NCBI GenBank assembly: GCA_032718475.1
Contig: JAUCBJ010001251.1
Location: 1 to 55,348 of the forward strand
Direction of reading: 5' to 3'
Source: Nemertoderma westbladi
Lineage: Eukaryota > Xenacoelomorpha > Nemertodermatida > Nemertodermatidae
DNA length: 55,348 nucleotides
Shown: piece after piece, positions 1 to 10,706 of the stretch
How positions within the stretch are numbered: position 1 is the stretch's first letter
Layout: each line of letters opens with the position of its first letter
Position numbers and translations under genes: made by a program
The notes under the pieces: generated by a model
Told to the model about the DNA's origin: nothing
Databases searched by the model: none
What the model saw: the letters and a program-made list of their open reading frames with translations, nothing else

Positions 1-1800
1 ACTGCTGAATTATCAAATATTATATTTTCCACGAATGCAGGGTCCATATTTAAAAGAAGATGACTAGATTTTCGTAAGTAATTTAATTGAAACAGTATTT
101 AATAATTAATTAATAATTATCGCTAGAGTTCCTGCAGCTTTTATTTGTTTGTGGCTGCCTCTGGCTATGTTTGTGGCAGGAATGTTTGAACGCTTATAAG
201 TCAGTCAATCAAGGATGAAATGGAACCAAACTTGGTACACATGTAGTCTATAAAAAATTTTGAAATTCTACACACAGACAGACTTCTACAGTTCCCCTGT
301 CTGCCGCTAGGGGGCGAATTAACAGAAACTTAAAAATAGCTGTAATTATAGAACCAACGATCAGATTCATCTGAAATTTAGTAGTAGTTACCTAAGAGCA
401 TTGCTTAATTAGAAATTCTACAGAGACTTTTACAGTTCCTGTCTGCCGCTAGTGGGGAATTGTTAAAGCTCCAGTTCAACGTGCTTAGCACGGTTTAATA
501 AACAATAAATTAATTATTTTATTCAATACAGTAATTATAACAGTAAAATGCAATGTATTCTATTTTTTAGTAAAATCAAGAGACAGGAGGGGGGTGGGAC
601 TGGACGCAAATCCCATCTTGGCGAATTAATATCCCGCCTCAATATTAATTTCTCAATTTTGGGAAAGGAGCAGGTTACAGTGGCACGTTATTTTAACCAA
701 AACAATAAAGTAAACACAATAGAACAGGTTACAGTTTTATTTTTGAGAGTAATCAGCTGTTGTTATTTGCGTCCAATTTCCCCTGGAGAGGGATTAATTT
801 TTATTGCGTCCAGTCCCCCCCCCCCCCCCCCCCCTATCTTGAAATCAAATACCAAAAATATATTTATTATATGAACAATCTATTTGGAAATTGTAAGTTC
901 GGCCTATCTCTTTACCATAAGCTCAGTATCTTTATCTGGTGTGTTTTTATTATTTTACCAATTATTTAATACGTTTGATAGAATTGAACAACACCGCCCA
1001 ACACAACCAACTCTCTATCCGCCTCGAGCTGTCGAGCATCGAGAATACGAGAAACTCGATCGAAATACCTGCTTATCCCAGTAGTATCCGTCCGTAGTCA
1101 CCGGACCGCTGCGGTTTACTCCCGTAGAACAGTAGAATTCCCGCAGCTTTCGACCCAATTCGACAACGAATTCGCTTCACACTTTCACGTCGCAGAGAAC
1201 GTAATCCAGTGCGATACAAGTATGCCCGACGTTCAACCATTTCCCCCAGGCGATACCAGGATCCGGGCCGCCGCTAAACCCAGATCGCAATCCTCGTCGA
1301 TTCGTCCAGTCGTCGACGTAAGTCAGTAAGTGGGACTCTTCCCACCGCACTCCAAGGTGGGTGACCGGAGTGAGGCATGAGGAACTTGGCAGTGGCCCGC
1401 ATTACGATCTGACCGACCGCCGTATTCCCAGTGTCTGAGTGTAGTAAATACCCAAATAGAATCGTACTGACAAACAAGCAATTCCGTAGCACTGCGTAGT
1501 ATTCCCCCGTTAATCACCTCTTGAAGCAACTCGGCTGCTCGGGTCCAGATACATCGGACTGTCGGGAGCGTTTCAGACAGTAATGGCAGAATGGAGCGGC
1601 ATTTGCGAATATTTCCAATGGTTTTATAATAAATAAGGGGATTAAATGCTAAAACAAATGGATTATTCCTAACCCCACCCCAATACAGCAGTATACCTAA
1701 CAGTATATAGCTTGTACCACAGTACCATAATCTGATAATCAGCACAGTCAGCCTACGCTAATTTCACAGCAAAGTCCTTGTCATGGCCTGTGTGTAGTAG
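1..1800 (-). mobile_element. TIR DNA element, copy A (left end cut by window)
   Basis: This stretch is a reverse-complement copy of 40593-41905, for example the flank at 1-180 against 41690-41848 and 1217-1620 against 40850-41220. The inner end at 1745-1800 matches the terminal inverted repeats of that complete copy (key bases CAGTCAGCCTACG...GTGTGTAGTAG). The opposite terminal repeat would lie just before base 1. Copy A carries about 590 bp (627-1216) that copy B lacks. No transposase is recognisable, so it is probably non-autonomous. Confidence 0.75.
627..1216. repeat. Extra segment in copy A with R1 repeat and poly-C tract
   Basis: This segment is absent from copy B at 40593-41905. It starts with an R1-family repeat (about 627-760) that recurs inverted at 19260-19405, then has a pure C run of about 22 at 811-832. 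The remainder shows no gene. It is either an insertion in A or a deletion from B. Confidence 0.6.
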
Positions 1801-2219
1801 GCCATGGGTGGTACCTACGGCAGTACGGTGCGCACTACAACTGACAACGGCAGTACAGCAATACGGCTGTACGGTGTACCGTGCCAATGCAGCAATGACT
1901 GAATGATTAGCGGTAACTATCTAAACTATTATATTATTATTACCGGTGCCGGTACTGGGCTAATTAGGCCTAAACTTTAATCACCGCAAGGGTTGCCGGG
2001 GTTAATTAGATTACATGATATGGCATGTCTGCAGTGTATGGTACCGGCTGACCAGTATTGCAGTATTGACTGATTGCAGGATTCTCGATTCAGGGATTGA
2101 GTACAGCCTGACAGTACCGGTACACATGGTACATGCAGACAACCCCAATGTATTGCAAAATTTGTCAGAAAAACCAGCTGATTTATCCTACAGTAATAAT
2201 AATTTAACGCATTTTAAAT
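1801..2219. other. Gene-free stretch
   Basis: No gene is recognised. The stretch is rich in short CGGTAC/ACCGGT and CAGTA motifs that look like decayed repeat sequence. Confidence 0.5.
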
Positions 2220-2475
2220 TTGGATAAATAAATTTATTATAACTGCAATAACAGTTACACTGATGCTGCACGAAGACCCCACGCAAATTCTACTTGGAAA
2301 ATTTTCAAACTTTTGCCAAACAACATGTGTACCAAGTTTGGATAGATTTCATCAAGGATTGGCCGAGTTATTAACGTTTAAAATAAAATACTGAAAAAAA
2401 AACGCGACAGAACGACAGGTTGATTAATGGTACCCCTACGCTAAGGCTCACTCACTTCGTGGCTCGCCCCACAGT
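2220..2475 (+). repeat. R2 dispersed repeat, copy 1
   Basis: About 250 bp that recur at 9005-9256. Both copies share a segment about a TGCTGCACGAAGACC core, an ACATGTGTACCAAGTTTGG box, a GAGTTATTAACG box and a terminal GTGGCTCGC(C/T)CCACA. The same terminus bounds the fold-back element at 12645-12942. Confidence 0.7.
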
Positions 2476-4009
2476 GATACAAACAAATGCAGTTTTTTTT
2501 CAATTCAAATCAATGTATTTATTTATCTTGATTATAACGAACCTGCCTATTAATAGGTAGTTCTTGTCAAGAGTTGAGCCGTTTAAAAACACGATGTGGT
2601 TGTGTGTGTGTGTATATATATATATGTATAACCATCCAATATCTCAAAAACTCAAGCAGGTACGCAAAAATTTTAGTAACAAACTCTCCATAAATTTTGG
2701 CTGCGCACAAGACTGTATATTTTTTGTGGCGTTTCGATCACGGGGTCACTGAAAAATAACGGTTTTGAAAATTTAAAGTCGAATTTCACCGATTTCAACT
2801 CGTCGAGTATACACCAACTTTTTTATTTGGGCTATTCAGTCATTTGAGAAACATATTTGAGTCTCAGAATCTTTTCAAATATCGCCAATCTCGCACAGAA
2901 CGTCACCAAAATTTGTTAGTCCGGCAAAAAAACGCACAAATTCGTCTAAAAGAGTAAATTATTTGATTGCAGAATAATATGATTCAACTAGAAAAGCCAG
3001 CCAGCTGGCTATAAGGAGACCGTCCATATAGACAAACGTAGTGTTAGTTGTGTCCCTCCTCATTCATTATCATCAACTCCCTCCCACCTAACATAGCAGT
3101 GAGTAACCTTATAGACTATTGTCATAGGATTCACTGGGAAGAGGTATTCATCTGGTGGGGTGTAATACATTATACAAACTTACAGTTGATGTTTGATTAC
3201 TGTCTGGTTTAGAGTGAGAAAGTAATCAATTCGGCAAGTAATATACTTCTCTGCAGTTTGGGCTATCCATTCAATAAATAGTAGAAGATTACTAGGCCCA
3301 CATGAGTACCAGCAGCTGGTGTTTCTATCGTTGAGTTGAAGGCAATTATCGTGTTTTCATTTTCGCTCACTCAGGGTACTGCGGTACTGGTTTGAGGGGC
3401 AGGTTCGTTTAAAGCCAGCTTGCTGGCTTTCTAGTAAGTATATATATATGAATCAGTATAGATTAGAGCACAATACACAATTTTACCAATATTTGCTATA
3501 TTAATTAGATAGAGTTGTTTACAATCAAGAAGGGGTGCCATCTAATAGCTAGGGAGGTAGTTGGCAATGACATCCCGTGGGGGAGGGGGGGGGGGGGGGG
3601 TGGGGGGTGGGGATTGTGGAATGTGGGGGGCAATTACTGGTGGGTAAAGAACCAAAAGAAATAGTATAGCAACATACGACTGTTAAACAGGGTGGATAAG
3701 TAAAAGGCTTTTACCCTTTACTGCATGAATTATTAAAGCTCCATAGAAAAAAATGATTTTGGTGTTTGTCGCAGTCATTTGGGTTTAAAAAAACTAAAAA
3801 TTGGGAAATTTTTTTTTAAAATAAACTAGCACTTTTTGCACCACTACTGTTGCACTGGTGCAACATCATGCATAAAGGGGATAGAAATGTACATAATATT
3901 TGGCGAATTGTAAAAATGATTGTTTTCTTGATTCTTGTGTTGTATGGTTTTATGAGGGTTAAGAATTCCATGGAATATATAAAAATGCCATGAGACATCT
4001 AAAACTTCT
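2476..4009. other. Gene-free stretch with G-rich tract
   Basis: No gene is recognised. It contains a TG/TA microsatellite at about 2594-2627 and a very G-rich block at about 3568-3630 with a run of 18 or more G followed by further G runs, which could form a quadruplex. A 3000-3430 segment begins and ends with near-inverse AAAGCCAGC...GCTGGCT motifs. Confidence 0.45.
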
Positions 4010-4090
4010 ATATTTCAGCGGTGGGTCGAAAATTTGGTGCCAGCACCAATTTTTGAAAATCCTTTCAATAGATGAATTGATTGTAACAAA
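4010..4090 (+). repeat. R3 short repeat, left of LINE fragment
   Basis: A GGTGG-GT...AAAATTTGGTGCCAGCAC...TTTTTGAAAAT sequence. Near-copies occur at 4965-5025 and, more degenerate, at 5062-5100, so the LINE fragment sits among tandem copies of one short repeat. Confidence 0.6.
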
Positions 4091-4137
4091 ATGTTTCATA
4101 TTGTTTAACATATTGCGTTATACATGCCGCTTCTAGT

Positions 4138-4886
4138 GTTGGTCTTTTTATTAACTCCAGAAAGACCAAAATTCTGACAATTCTGACAGTTAACTTTGAA
4201 AGTCCTCAGCAAGTCTCTGATCGGATGAGCATAAGCTCAAAGGATGGTATGCTTGAGCATGTGGATGACTTCTGTTACCTGGGATCATGGATCCGGAAGT
4301 CAGGTGAGGACCTTCGAATACGTAAGGGAAAGGCATGGGCAGCCTTGAATAGGCTTTCCAGGATTTGGAAGTCACCGAGAATTAATCGGAAACTTAAGGT
4401 CCGATTATTTAGAGCAGCAGTAGTTCCAGTACTCCTTTACGGGAGTCCATGCTGGGCTCTAACTGCGGAGGACACCAAATCTCTGGATGGCACATTCACA
4501 AGAATGCTACGCCGGGTTCATTGTGTCAAGTGCAATGCACACATCTCCAACCAGACACTATATAACATTGGAGGTGTCTCATTGGTTCCCCCAAACTTGA
4601 CACTAGAACAAAATCGCCTCCGCTTTGCAGGACATTGCTTTCGCCGTGAGGACCAGCCAGTGCATAATCTTGTACTTTGGCAGCCTCATGGAGTGAATAA
4701 GCATGGTGGACAGGCCATGACTTTCTTGAGACGCATCTTAAAGGACACTGGCCTTAAAGATGCAGATGATCTAGCAAATGTCATGGGTGATAGGGAGTTG
4801 TGGCGGTGCAATTTTGTTGACAAGCCGGCACAGCATTCTTAAAAATGCAGCTACAATGCAGCATGCCGATCCTAGTAGTTATACTG
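4138..4886 (+). pseudogene. 5'-truncated non-LTR retrotransposon, C-terminal region
   Basis: One open frame runs from about 4138 to the stop at 4842. It encodes the region downstream of the reverse-transcriptase palm in a LINE: an FINSRKTK-type segment, FCYLGSWI, RLFRAAVVPVLLYGSPCWALT, FTRMLRRVH, RLRFAGHCFRRED and a DRELWRCNF terminus. These are typical of the thumb and C-terminal part of RTE- or R2-like animal LINE proteins, though I cannot fix the clade. The catalytic palm is absent, so this is a dead, 5'-truncated copy. The 3' end has a short TAG-rich tail matching the copy at 43238-44731, which is over 95% similar by eye. The first ATG at 4225 is only an internal methionine. Confidence 0.85.
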
Positions 4887-4964
4887 GTTTATGGCGATTC
4901 TGAAAGTAATGAAATTAATGTAAATGAAAGTAATGACACAAGACATCTCAAACTTGTATTTTTC

Positions 4965-5100
4965 GGTGGTGGGTGCAAAATTTGGTGCCAGCACAAATTT
5001 TTGAAAATACTTACAATAGATAGTGACATCTTGTGGTAACTAGACATTTCAAAATCGAATTTTTTGGCGGTGGGCACCAAATTTTGAAAATATATCCAAT
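4965..5100 (+). repeat. R3 short repeats, right of LINE fragment
   Basis: Two further copies of the GGTGG-GT...AAATTTGGTGCCAGCAC repeat seen at 4010-4090. The second is partial. Confidence 0.55.
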
Positions 5101-5596
5101 AGTAATTGTTGTAAGCGTTTGTAATACAAATTCCAATTAGGTAATACACATGTAATATTTTCAAGATATCAACTTTATTTAATACGAGAGTAACAAAAAC
5201 GAGAAAAACAAAGGTTGACGCCTCCCACATGCTTGTTATACTCCTCCACCATTGCTGGGCGCTGAATTTCGATCTTTCTATTGTGTTCCTTGGACCACCT
5301 TAGAGCAGGAGTTCCAAGGCCAAGGCCAATATAGAGTTAGAGAATTTGAACGAAATTATTTTCAAGCCATCTTACTAAACATATTATTCTTGAATTTGCA
5401 TCAACACGCCAATCCATGCATCCCCTACCTTCATACTTGAGTGCTTTTGACTTTTGCTAGTGCTTTTGAAGTGCACTTGACTTAAGAATAACTTTAGCCC
5501 CTTTTAGTCTATTCATTCGGGCAGTTCCAATCACCATGATTCCCACGGATTGCATAAACTGAATTAAGTCTAGTGACATAAATAGGTTATCAAAGT
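5101..5596. other. Gene-free stretch
   Basis: No recognised gene. It is AT-rich with a few short direct repeats such as AGTGCTTTTGA near 5440-5480. Confidence 0.4.
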
Positions 5597-6541
5597 TCAC
5601 CTTGTATTTCCAAACTTACCTAATAATTTAATTTCGTCTATATTCCCCCTGTTGTCAATTTTCCCAACGTAAATTTCAAAATCGTAAATTATTCCACTTA
5701 TACCACAGCAGGCCCAGACTTTATATCCCCATTTGTGGGGTTTATTCGGTAGATACTGACGTAAGGAAGATCTTGCTTTTGTCGGAATGATTTGTTCATC
5801 GATGGAGTGTTTCTCTTCTGGTTCAAGATTTTGACATTTCTCTACAATTGAATCAATCAATCTTCTTACGAAGTTTATCTTGAAAGTTGCAATCGATGTC
5901 CCGACATCCTCGTTATTATTGAAGTGGAGGATGTGTTTTATTTTATCAAAACGATTGACAGACATTGTGTCTGCTAGCACTGGAGTGCGCAATTCATTTG
6001 ACCAATAAAGTCTATATTGAGGAAGTTTTACAATACCCATATATATCAATATCCCATTATACTTTTCAATTTCAAGTAAATTGGTATTCAGTGTAAGCCT
6101 TTCTTTTGCATTTAGTACACATTAGTCTGAAAAAGAATTAGTTCTTATAATATCATTAACAAATAAGTTTTTAAAGTAATCAAGGGGTTCTTGTAGATCA
6201 TTATTTGGTTCACTGAATGGTTTCCCTGTATATGTTGCATTGAATTCTGGGGGCTCCTTCTTTCTCTATCGCACATGCCGACGAGTGTCTACCACCTCAT
6301 CCCCTTCACTACTCTCCTCTTCGTCTACAACTTCCTCCTCATATTCTTCATCATCCTCGACTATCTCCTCATAAGCAACATCTTCCTCAGAATTTTCGAA
6401 TTCATCACCCTCGTTTTCATCTGATTCATCACTTTCGATGGGATTTGGTAGGATAACAGCCACTCTATCTATCCACTCTAATCTACTCTAATCCTCTACA
6501 TATCTGTTTTCTCGCATTCGCAATCTGGTTGAGTAATCCAT
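5597..6541 (-). pseudogene. piggyBac-like transposase, inactivated and truncated
   Basis: Reading the minus strand from ATG at 6541 gives one continuous frame down to 5597, interrupted by three in-frame stops (TAG at 6488-6490, TAG at 6266-6268, TAA near 6124-6126). The N-terminal part is strongly acidic (Asp/Glu-rich over about 6270-6440). The middle has the DYFKNLF segment and the part from 6049 has NRFDKIKHILHF, DEQIIPTKARSSLRQYLP and KPHKWGYKVWACC. That order (acidic N-terminus, then the DDE_Tnp_1_7 domain with Asp in DEQ and a KPxKWG block) is typical of piggyBac transposases. The frame ends after IYVGKI; the rest of the catalytic domain and the Cys-rich tail are missing. It is a relic, not a domesticated gene. 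Confidence 0.85.
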
Positions 6542-6940
6542 GGAATTACCGTAGAATCTCTTTAATGAAATTGAAGTCAATTCCGAGGAAGCCATATCTT
6601 AGATGTAATAGGCATAGACTCCCAAATTCAACTCTATAATTCTACCTAAATGTAAGTGATTGTAGTGTATAATTAACCTAAAATGTATAGAATCAACAGA
6701 AATTTCAGAACAATCACCTGAACAAATTTCGTACCTTCCAGCATGATGTTGGATTTGTGCACCGGTCAGTCTGCACGCCTCGAAAAGATATTATATGTAA
6801 AGCTAAGGTTATTTTATGAAAAAATAAATATTTTATTATTATAATAATTTTTTTCAGACCTTCAGACTGTCTAACATTCTATGTTGTTATACTATAATTA
6901 TATTTACTTAAAAAATGAATTTAAAATAATTGTGTAAATG
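6542..6940. other. Gene-free stretch
   Basis: AT-rich sequence with no gene seen. It separates the piggyBac relic from the first EGF-type exon. Confidence 0.4.
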
Positions 6941-6941
6941 A

Positions 6942-7061
6942 TGATGAATGTACATTAAACACAGACAACTGCCACATTAATGCTGACTGTTTCAATACTG
7001 ATGGTGGATTTAGTTGTAGTTGCAAAACTGGATATACAGGAGATGGTGTCACTACATGTTT
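6942..7061 (+). pseudogene. cbEGF-type exon, acceptor lost
   Basis: The translation reads [19 protein letters not shown] followed by a [15 protein letters not shown] stretch, a calcium-binding EGF module with D-x-(D/E)-E-C, six cysteines and the CxCxxGYxGDG ending. It closes at a good donor (CTTGG|GTAATA-like). The acceptor is the oddity: where the paralogous exons at 10156 and 10394 read ...TAG|ATGATGATG, this copy reads ...TAA|ATGATGATG, so the AG is gone. No reading frame links it to a start. It is most likely a duplicated exon that can no longer be spliced, or a repeat-borne fragment. Confidence 0.7.
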
Positions 7062-7083
7062 GGGTAATAACTTTATATACACA

Positions 7084-7110
7084 TTGTGGGGCCTTCGCGC
7101 AGCACGAGAG
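7084..7110. repeat. GTGGGGCCTTCGCGC repeat end
   Basis: The motif GTGGGGCCTTCGCGCAG recurs at about 54058 and, inverted, at about 16382-16400. It looks like the terminus of a dispersed fold-back family related to R2. Confidence 0.45.
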
Positions 7111-7157
7111 CCTATATAAGCAATCCATGCAATCCACAATTGGCTATATCTAATGCA

Positions 7158-7262
7158 ATGTGTATAAAGAATGCTATGCCGGTTTAAAATTGCGCCGCCA
7201 CAACTCCATGACTTCCGCAAGACCAGTGTCCCTTAAGAAGCCTCTCAAGAAAGTCATGGGTG
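7158..7262 (-). pseudogene. LINE C-terminal fragment (third copy)
   Basis: On the minus strand this matches the 3' end of the LINE at 4138-4886: the CATGACTTTCTTGAGA block, the AAGG(G)ACACTGG block, then GGAGTTGTGGCGG and a CCGGCA-AGCATTC end. It is more diverged than the other two copies and lacks an open frame. Confidence 0.75.
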
Positions 7263-7855
7263 ATCCTCTCACTCAGCATGGGGTTCCGAACGCTTAACTT
7301 AATTAATTAATCACTTTAATAGTGATGTTTAGGAATATTGATGAAATTCATATACCTTTGTATTTATTTGTATTGAATTAATTTCGCACTACCGAATCGC
7401 CAGGGCGACATTTTTTCTCAGTCTATCCCTACGCCATACATTTTAGTCATTTTACTATGTAGTTTCAGTAAATCCGGTATGTCACCACGTCATTATTAGG
7501 TTGTTCTAGAAAGTTTGAGTGCATTGTTCATCATTTATTGCATGGTAAATAATGTAGAACATTATTTTCACTATACTCGAGATATTTTTTTTACCAAGCA
7601 TAGCGAGGTTAATACAGAATTTCATTTTGTGCCGTAATGCTTGCTATAAAGTGCTATTCTATGAACAATTACGTTGACGTATATAGTTATTATTCAACTA
7701 ATTGCAGTTACTACAACAAATAATAGTAATATTACACATAACAATATATATAGTGGCTATATATATAGTGATTGATTACATTACATCGCTACAAGATTTC
7801 ACCGGAGCACTGATAAGTTGATATGTATCAAAACTAAACCTTAATTTCTGAAATA
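7263..7855. other. Gene-free stretch
   Basis: AT-rich with short TATATA runs. No gene seen. Confidence 0.4.
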
Positions 7856-7865
7856 GAAATTAGAA

Positions 7866-8342
7866 CCGGTCGGGTTGTGTAGAGCTGATGGGAAGCGTGT
7901 CGATGGCGTTACCCTCGAATCGTGGAGTGGGGGCCGGCCGATGACCTGGGATGCGACCGTCGTCGATCCCCTCGCTCCCAGTCATCTCGCCCAGAGCACG
8001 CAGGCCGGCCGCCGTGTTGTCGAGGAGGCGGAAAACTCAAAGATTAAGAAATACGAGGAACTGACCGTCCGAGGGAGCTACCTCTTCTACCCGGTAGCAT
8101 TTGAGACCTTCGGTCGGCCCGGTCCTGAGACGGCTGCATTCCTTAAGGAGGTTGGCCGACGCCTCCACGCAGCCACTCAGGAGCCGCGATCCCATCGGTT
8201 CCTCCTCCAACGTCTCCTTGTAGCCATCTTGATCGGCAACACGGCCTCCATCCTCGGCTCTATGGACCCTCTGTCCGATGGCCTCTACGACGAGGTTTTG
8301 TCGCCAGCTGCCCCCGCGCCCCCCACTGACTCAGCGGGTTAG
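7866..8342 (+). pseudogene. LINE ORF C-terminal domain (partial)
   Basis: The open frame of the insertion at 7866-8499, about 155 residues, has no authentic start codon: it opens at the 5' truncation point. Conserved blocks are R-x-DGKR-x-DG-x-TL, WDATVVD-x-LAPS, YLFYPVAFET, GRRL, EPRSHRFLLQRLLVAIL and GNTASILG. A diverged relative lies on the minus strand at 9850-10110. Not expected to be functional alone. Confidence 0.75.
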
Positions 8343-8499
8343 ACTGATCTTGAACTTTTGTATATAGTTAGGTAGGTAGTTTATATTAATCTAGTTAGTG
8401 TGCCTCATTGTGCTATAAGAAAATATTTACATTTTTTTTTAAGTAATTTTAATTAAATAAAAACAATTGGTATTGGAATAGATAAGCAAAAAAAAAAAA
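7866..8499 (+). mobile_element. 5'-truncated LINE tail with poly-A and 10-bp target duplication
   Basis: The segment starts inside a coding frame (CRADGKRVDGVTL...WDATVVDPLAPSH...KIKKYEELTVRGSYLFYPVAFETFG...FLKEVGRRLHAATQEP) and stops at 8340-8342. It then has a 3' UTR with AATAAA near 8455 and an A-rich run up to 8499. GAAATTAGAA occurs at 7856-7865 and again at 8500-8509: a perfect 10-bp target duplication around a poly-A-tailed, 5'-truncated insertion, as expected of target-primed reverse transcription. I remember this C-terminal domain from uncharacterised retroelement proteins of marine animals but cannot name the clade; the WDAT...K-KY pattern would suit a restriction-like endonuclease fold (inference). 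It is more GC-rich than its surroundings. Confidence 0.8.
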
Positions 8500-8509
8500 G
8501 AAATTAGAA

Positions 8510-9004
8510 AGTTAGTAAATAGAAATTTCTGAAATGAGTAAATGGACTTCGACTTTGGCGGTTTGCTGTGATGAATCAATAAATCGTGAGATTTAGACCC
8601 ATATATGTTCAGGAAGAGGAAAGATTGGAAAATTATTTCATATCAAAATAGTAAATTTTCATTCGCATGGCCTTAAGCACTGAGATAAGAAATATGTTTT
8701 GCATATCACAATAATGAAAATTTTTGCATACGGGGTTTTTACGGTTGACGAATTGCAATTGTTAGGGTGTTTTGCATATCACCAATTTACCTAGGGTGAT
8801 TTTATTACCGTATCGCAATATCGCAAGAATCGCAATTCAGACATCCGTCGATTGCAGGACTCCCTACAACCTACCGCACCTACCAATAATGCAGTACCAT
8901 CCTGACAACAAGCCTAGAGTAGAGAGCTCGGCCTACCATATACAGCAACAGCAGTGAGCAGTACAGTATACCGTGCAGTATATCCTCCAGTCTCCTAGCG
9001 ACCA
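8510..9004. other. Gene-free stretch
   Basis: No gene seen. It contains the word TTTTGCATATCAC repeated at about 8695 and 8769. Confidence 0.4.
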
Positions 9005-9256
9005 GCTAATAATTTTGGATAGATAAATTTATTATAACTGCAAGACATTTACACAGGTGCTGCACGAAGACCCTACGCAAACAAATTTAACTTGGAAAAT
9101 TTCTAAACCTTTGCAAGACTACATGTGTACCAAGTTTGGATAGATTTTATCGAGATTTGGCTGAGTTATTAACGTTTAAAATTGAACACAGCAGAACGAC
9201 ATACACACCAATTGAGTTAGTGGTACCCATATGGTAAGCTCGCTTACTTTCGTGGC
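9005..9256 (+). repeat. R2 dispersed repeat, copy 2
   Basis: It aligns along its length with 2220-2475 in the same orientation, ending in GTGGCTCGCTCCACA. Moderate divergence and small indels separate the copies. Confidence 0.7.
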
Positions 9257-9849
9257 TCGCTCCACAATTATAGATAAATTTTGTTAATACCTGAAAACAT
9301 TTTATGTTTTTATACTATAGTTATTTTAACTCATTAATTATATATTAAATATATACATAAAATTAATTTATCTACAGGATATTAATTAATATTATATTAT
9401 ATTTTTTTTTTTACAAATGGTGTGCTATACAATATAAATATATTATAAATCAAGTTATAATTCTGCCATTAATCAATAGGTCCAGGATAACACAATATTA
9501 AAGTAACGAACAAACAATTAAAAGCAATTAAAAATCGCACCACCAAGGAATAGCAAGAATGCCAATGCCACCACCAAATCAGTAATATATCAGATATTAT
9601 ATTATATACGCTATTCATATAAAGTGAATGTGTTCACTACTCATGTGAAGTGAATGTATTCGCTGTTCAAATACCCAATGGATTCAACCCGAATTCCTTT
9701 AATAGTTTCTTGTTGTATTGTTGAATTACCAAATTGTGATCCTCCCATCTTTGTCTCGCTGCATAAACTTTCGCTACTGAAGCATCTAAAGCCTACATAT
9801 TAATTAATAAACAATCTTCATAGTGCAGAAAATGGCACCAGTTACAGAG
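9257..9849. other. Gene-free, very AT-rich stretch
   Basis: Mostly A/T with TATAT runs. Around 9605-9665 the word GTGAATGT(G/A)TTC is repeated with AT spacers. No gene seen. Confidence 0.4.
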
Positions 9850-10110
9850 ACTCTACCCCTCAAGGATGTCGTATAGTCCTCGGATGCCGAGTCGAATAAT
9901 CCCAGTATGGATGCAGTGTTCCCAATTAGGATCGCAATGAGGATCCGATGCAGTAGAAAACGGTGGGAGCCGGGTTCCTGCGTCTGGGAGGCGATCCTCT
10001 TTCCCAGTTTCTGGAGAAACTCAGCCGTTTTTGGACCGGGGTTGCTGAATGTTCTTGAAGGCGACCGGGGTAAACTGGTAGCCCTGGTCGATGAACTCCC
10101 GGTATTTGCT
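9850..10110 (-). pseudogene. Diverged LINE C-terminal fragment, second copy
   Basis: Minus-strand translation gives FLQKLGKRIASQTQEP, then GSHRFLLHRILIAILIGN and TASILG, parallel to FLKEVGRRLHAATQEP-RSHRFLLQRLLVAILIGN of the copy at 7866-8342. A frameshift separates this part from the upstream YQFTPVAF-like part. It is clearly older than the 7866 copy and in the opposite orientation. Confidence 0.75.
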
Positions 10111-10155
10111 GATCTTATTTTTAACTTAAAAAATAAATTTAAAATAATTTTGTAG

Positions 10156-10281
10156 ATGATGATGAATGTACATTAAACACAGACAACTGCCACATTAATG
10201 CTGACTGTTCTAATACTGATGGTGGATTTAATTGTAGTTGCAAAACTGGATCTACAGGAGATGGTGTCACTACATGTTTAG
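10156..10281 (+). CDS. cbEGF-type exon
   Basis: The exon has a proper acceptor (TTTTGTAG|AT) and donor (TTAG|GTAATA). It encodes [19 protein letters not shown]...[20 protein letters not shown], a calcium-binding EGF module with six cysteines and the D-x-E-C calcium motif. Exon length is 126 bases (42 codons) with the same split-codon phase at both ends, so it can be duplicated or skipped without breaking the frame, as is usual for extracellular EGF-repeat proteins. Neighbouring exons at 6942 and 10394 are near-identical, so this is a recent tandem exon duplication. No start, signal peptide or remaining exons can be seen; whether the gene is alive is unclear. Confidence 0.6.
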
Positions 10282-10393
10282 GTAATAAATTTAGATAAAA
10301 TTATAAACAGAATTTGTTAATAGCTGAAAACATTTTATTTTGTTATACTATAATTATATTTCTTTAAAAAATGAATTTAAAATAATTTTATAG

Positions 10394-10456
10394 ATGATGA
10401 TGAATGTACATTAAACACAGACAACTGCTACATTAATGCTGACTGTTCCAATACTG
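10394..10456 (+). pseudogene. Truncated cbEGF-type exon
   Basis: It starts after an acceptor (TTTTATAG|AT) and copies the first half of the EGF exon ([20 protein letters not shown]). It then breaks at ATACTG and runs straight into tectonin-coding sequence in a different frame. The second half of the EGF module and the donor are gone. Confidence 0.65.
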
Positions 10457-10706
10457 GATGGATTGGTTCCCTAATGGAACCAAAGGAGGTGCATGGAATA
10501 CAATTAGTTCTGGCAAAGATGGTATTATTTGGGCTACAAAATCAAACCAAGAAATATATGCAGCCCGTGTTGGTGGGGACAACGCAGCTCCAAAGTGGGT
10601 TCGGATTGATGGTGGCTTAATCCAAGCGAGTGTTAGCAGTTACAATGGTGTTGTTTGGGGTGTTAATACCGGTGACGGAATTTATTTTAGAAATGGGATT
10701 TGTTAA
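10457..10706 (+). pseudogene. Tectonin/tachylectin-type repeat fragment
   Basis: The frame reads DWFPNGTKGGAWNTISSGKD, a short GIIWATKSNQEIYAAR block, then WVRIDGGLIQASVSS and GVVWGVNTGDGIYFRNGIC before a stop. Two W-x-x-I/V...G...VWGV...IY-R blocks are the signature of tectonin repeats, the beta-propeller blades of tachylectin-like lectins that bind sugars in innate immunity or in eggs. At least two blades are present of the six or so a full protein needs. The frame does not join the preceding EGF half-exon and no acceptor AG lies at the junction. I read this as the 3' end of a broken EGF-lectin gene; an unseen in-frame splice is the alternative. Confidence 0.65.

Noticed and set aside
548-874. 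Open frame with a poly-proline run
   Set aside because: It is created by the poly-C tract in repeat DNA.
1274-1745. Minus-strand open frames, with counterparts at 40836-41288
   Set aside because: They lie in the TIR element, are not conserved in frame between copies A and B, and match no family I know.
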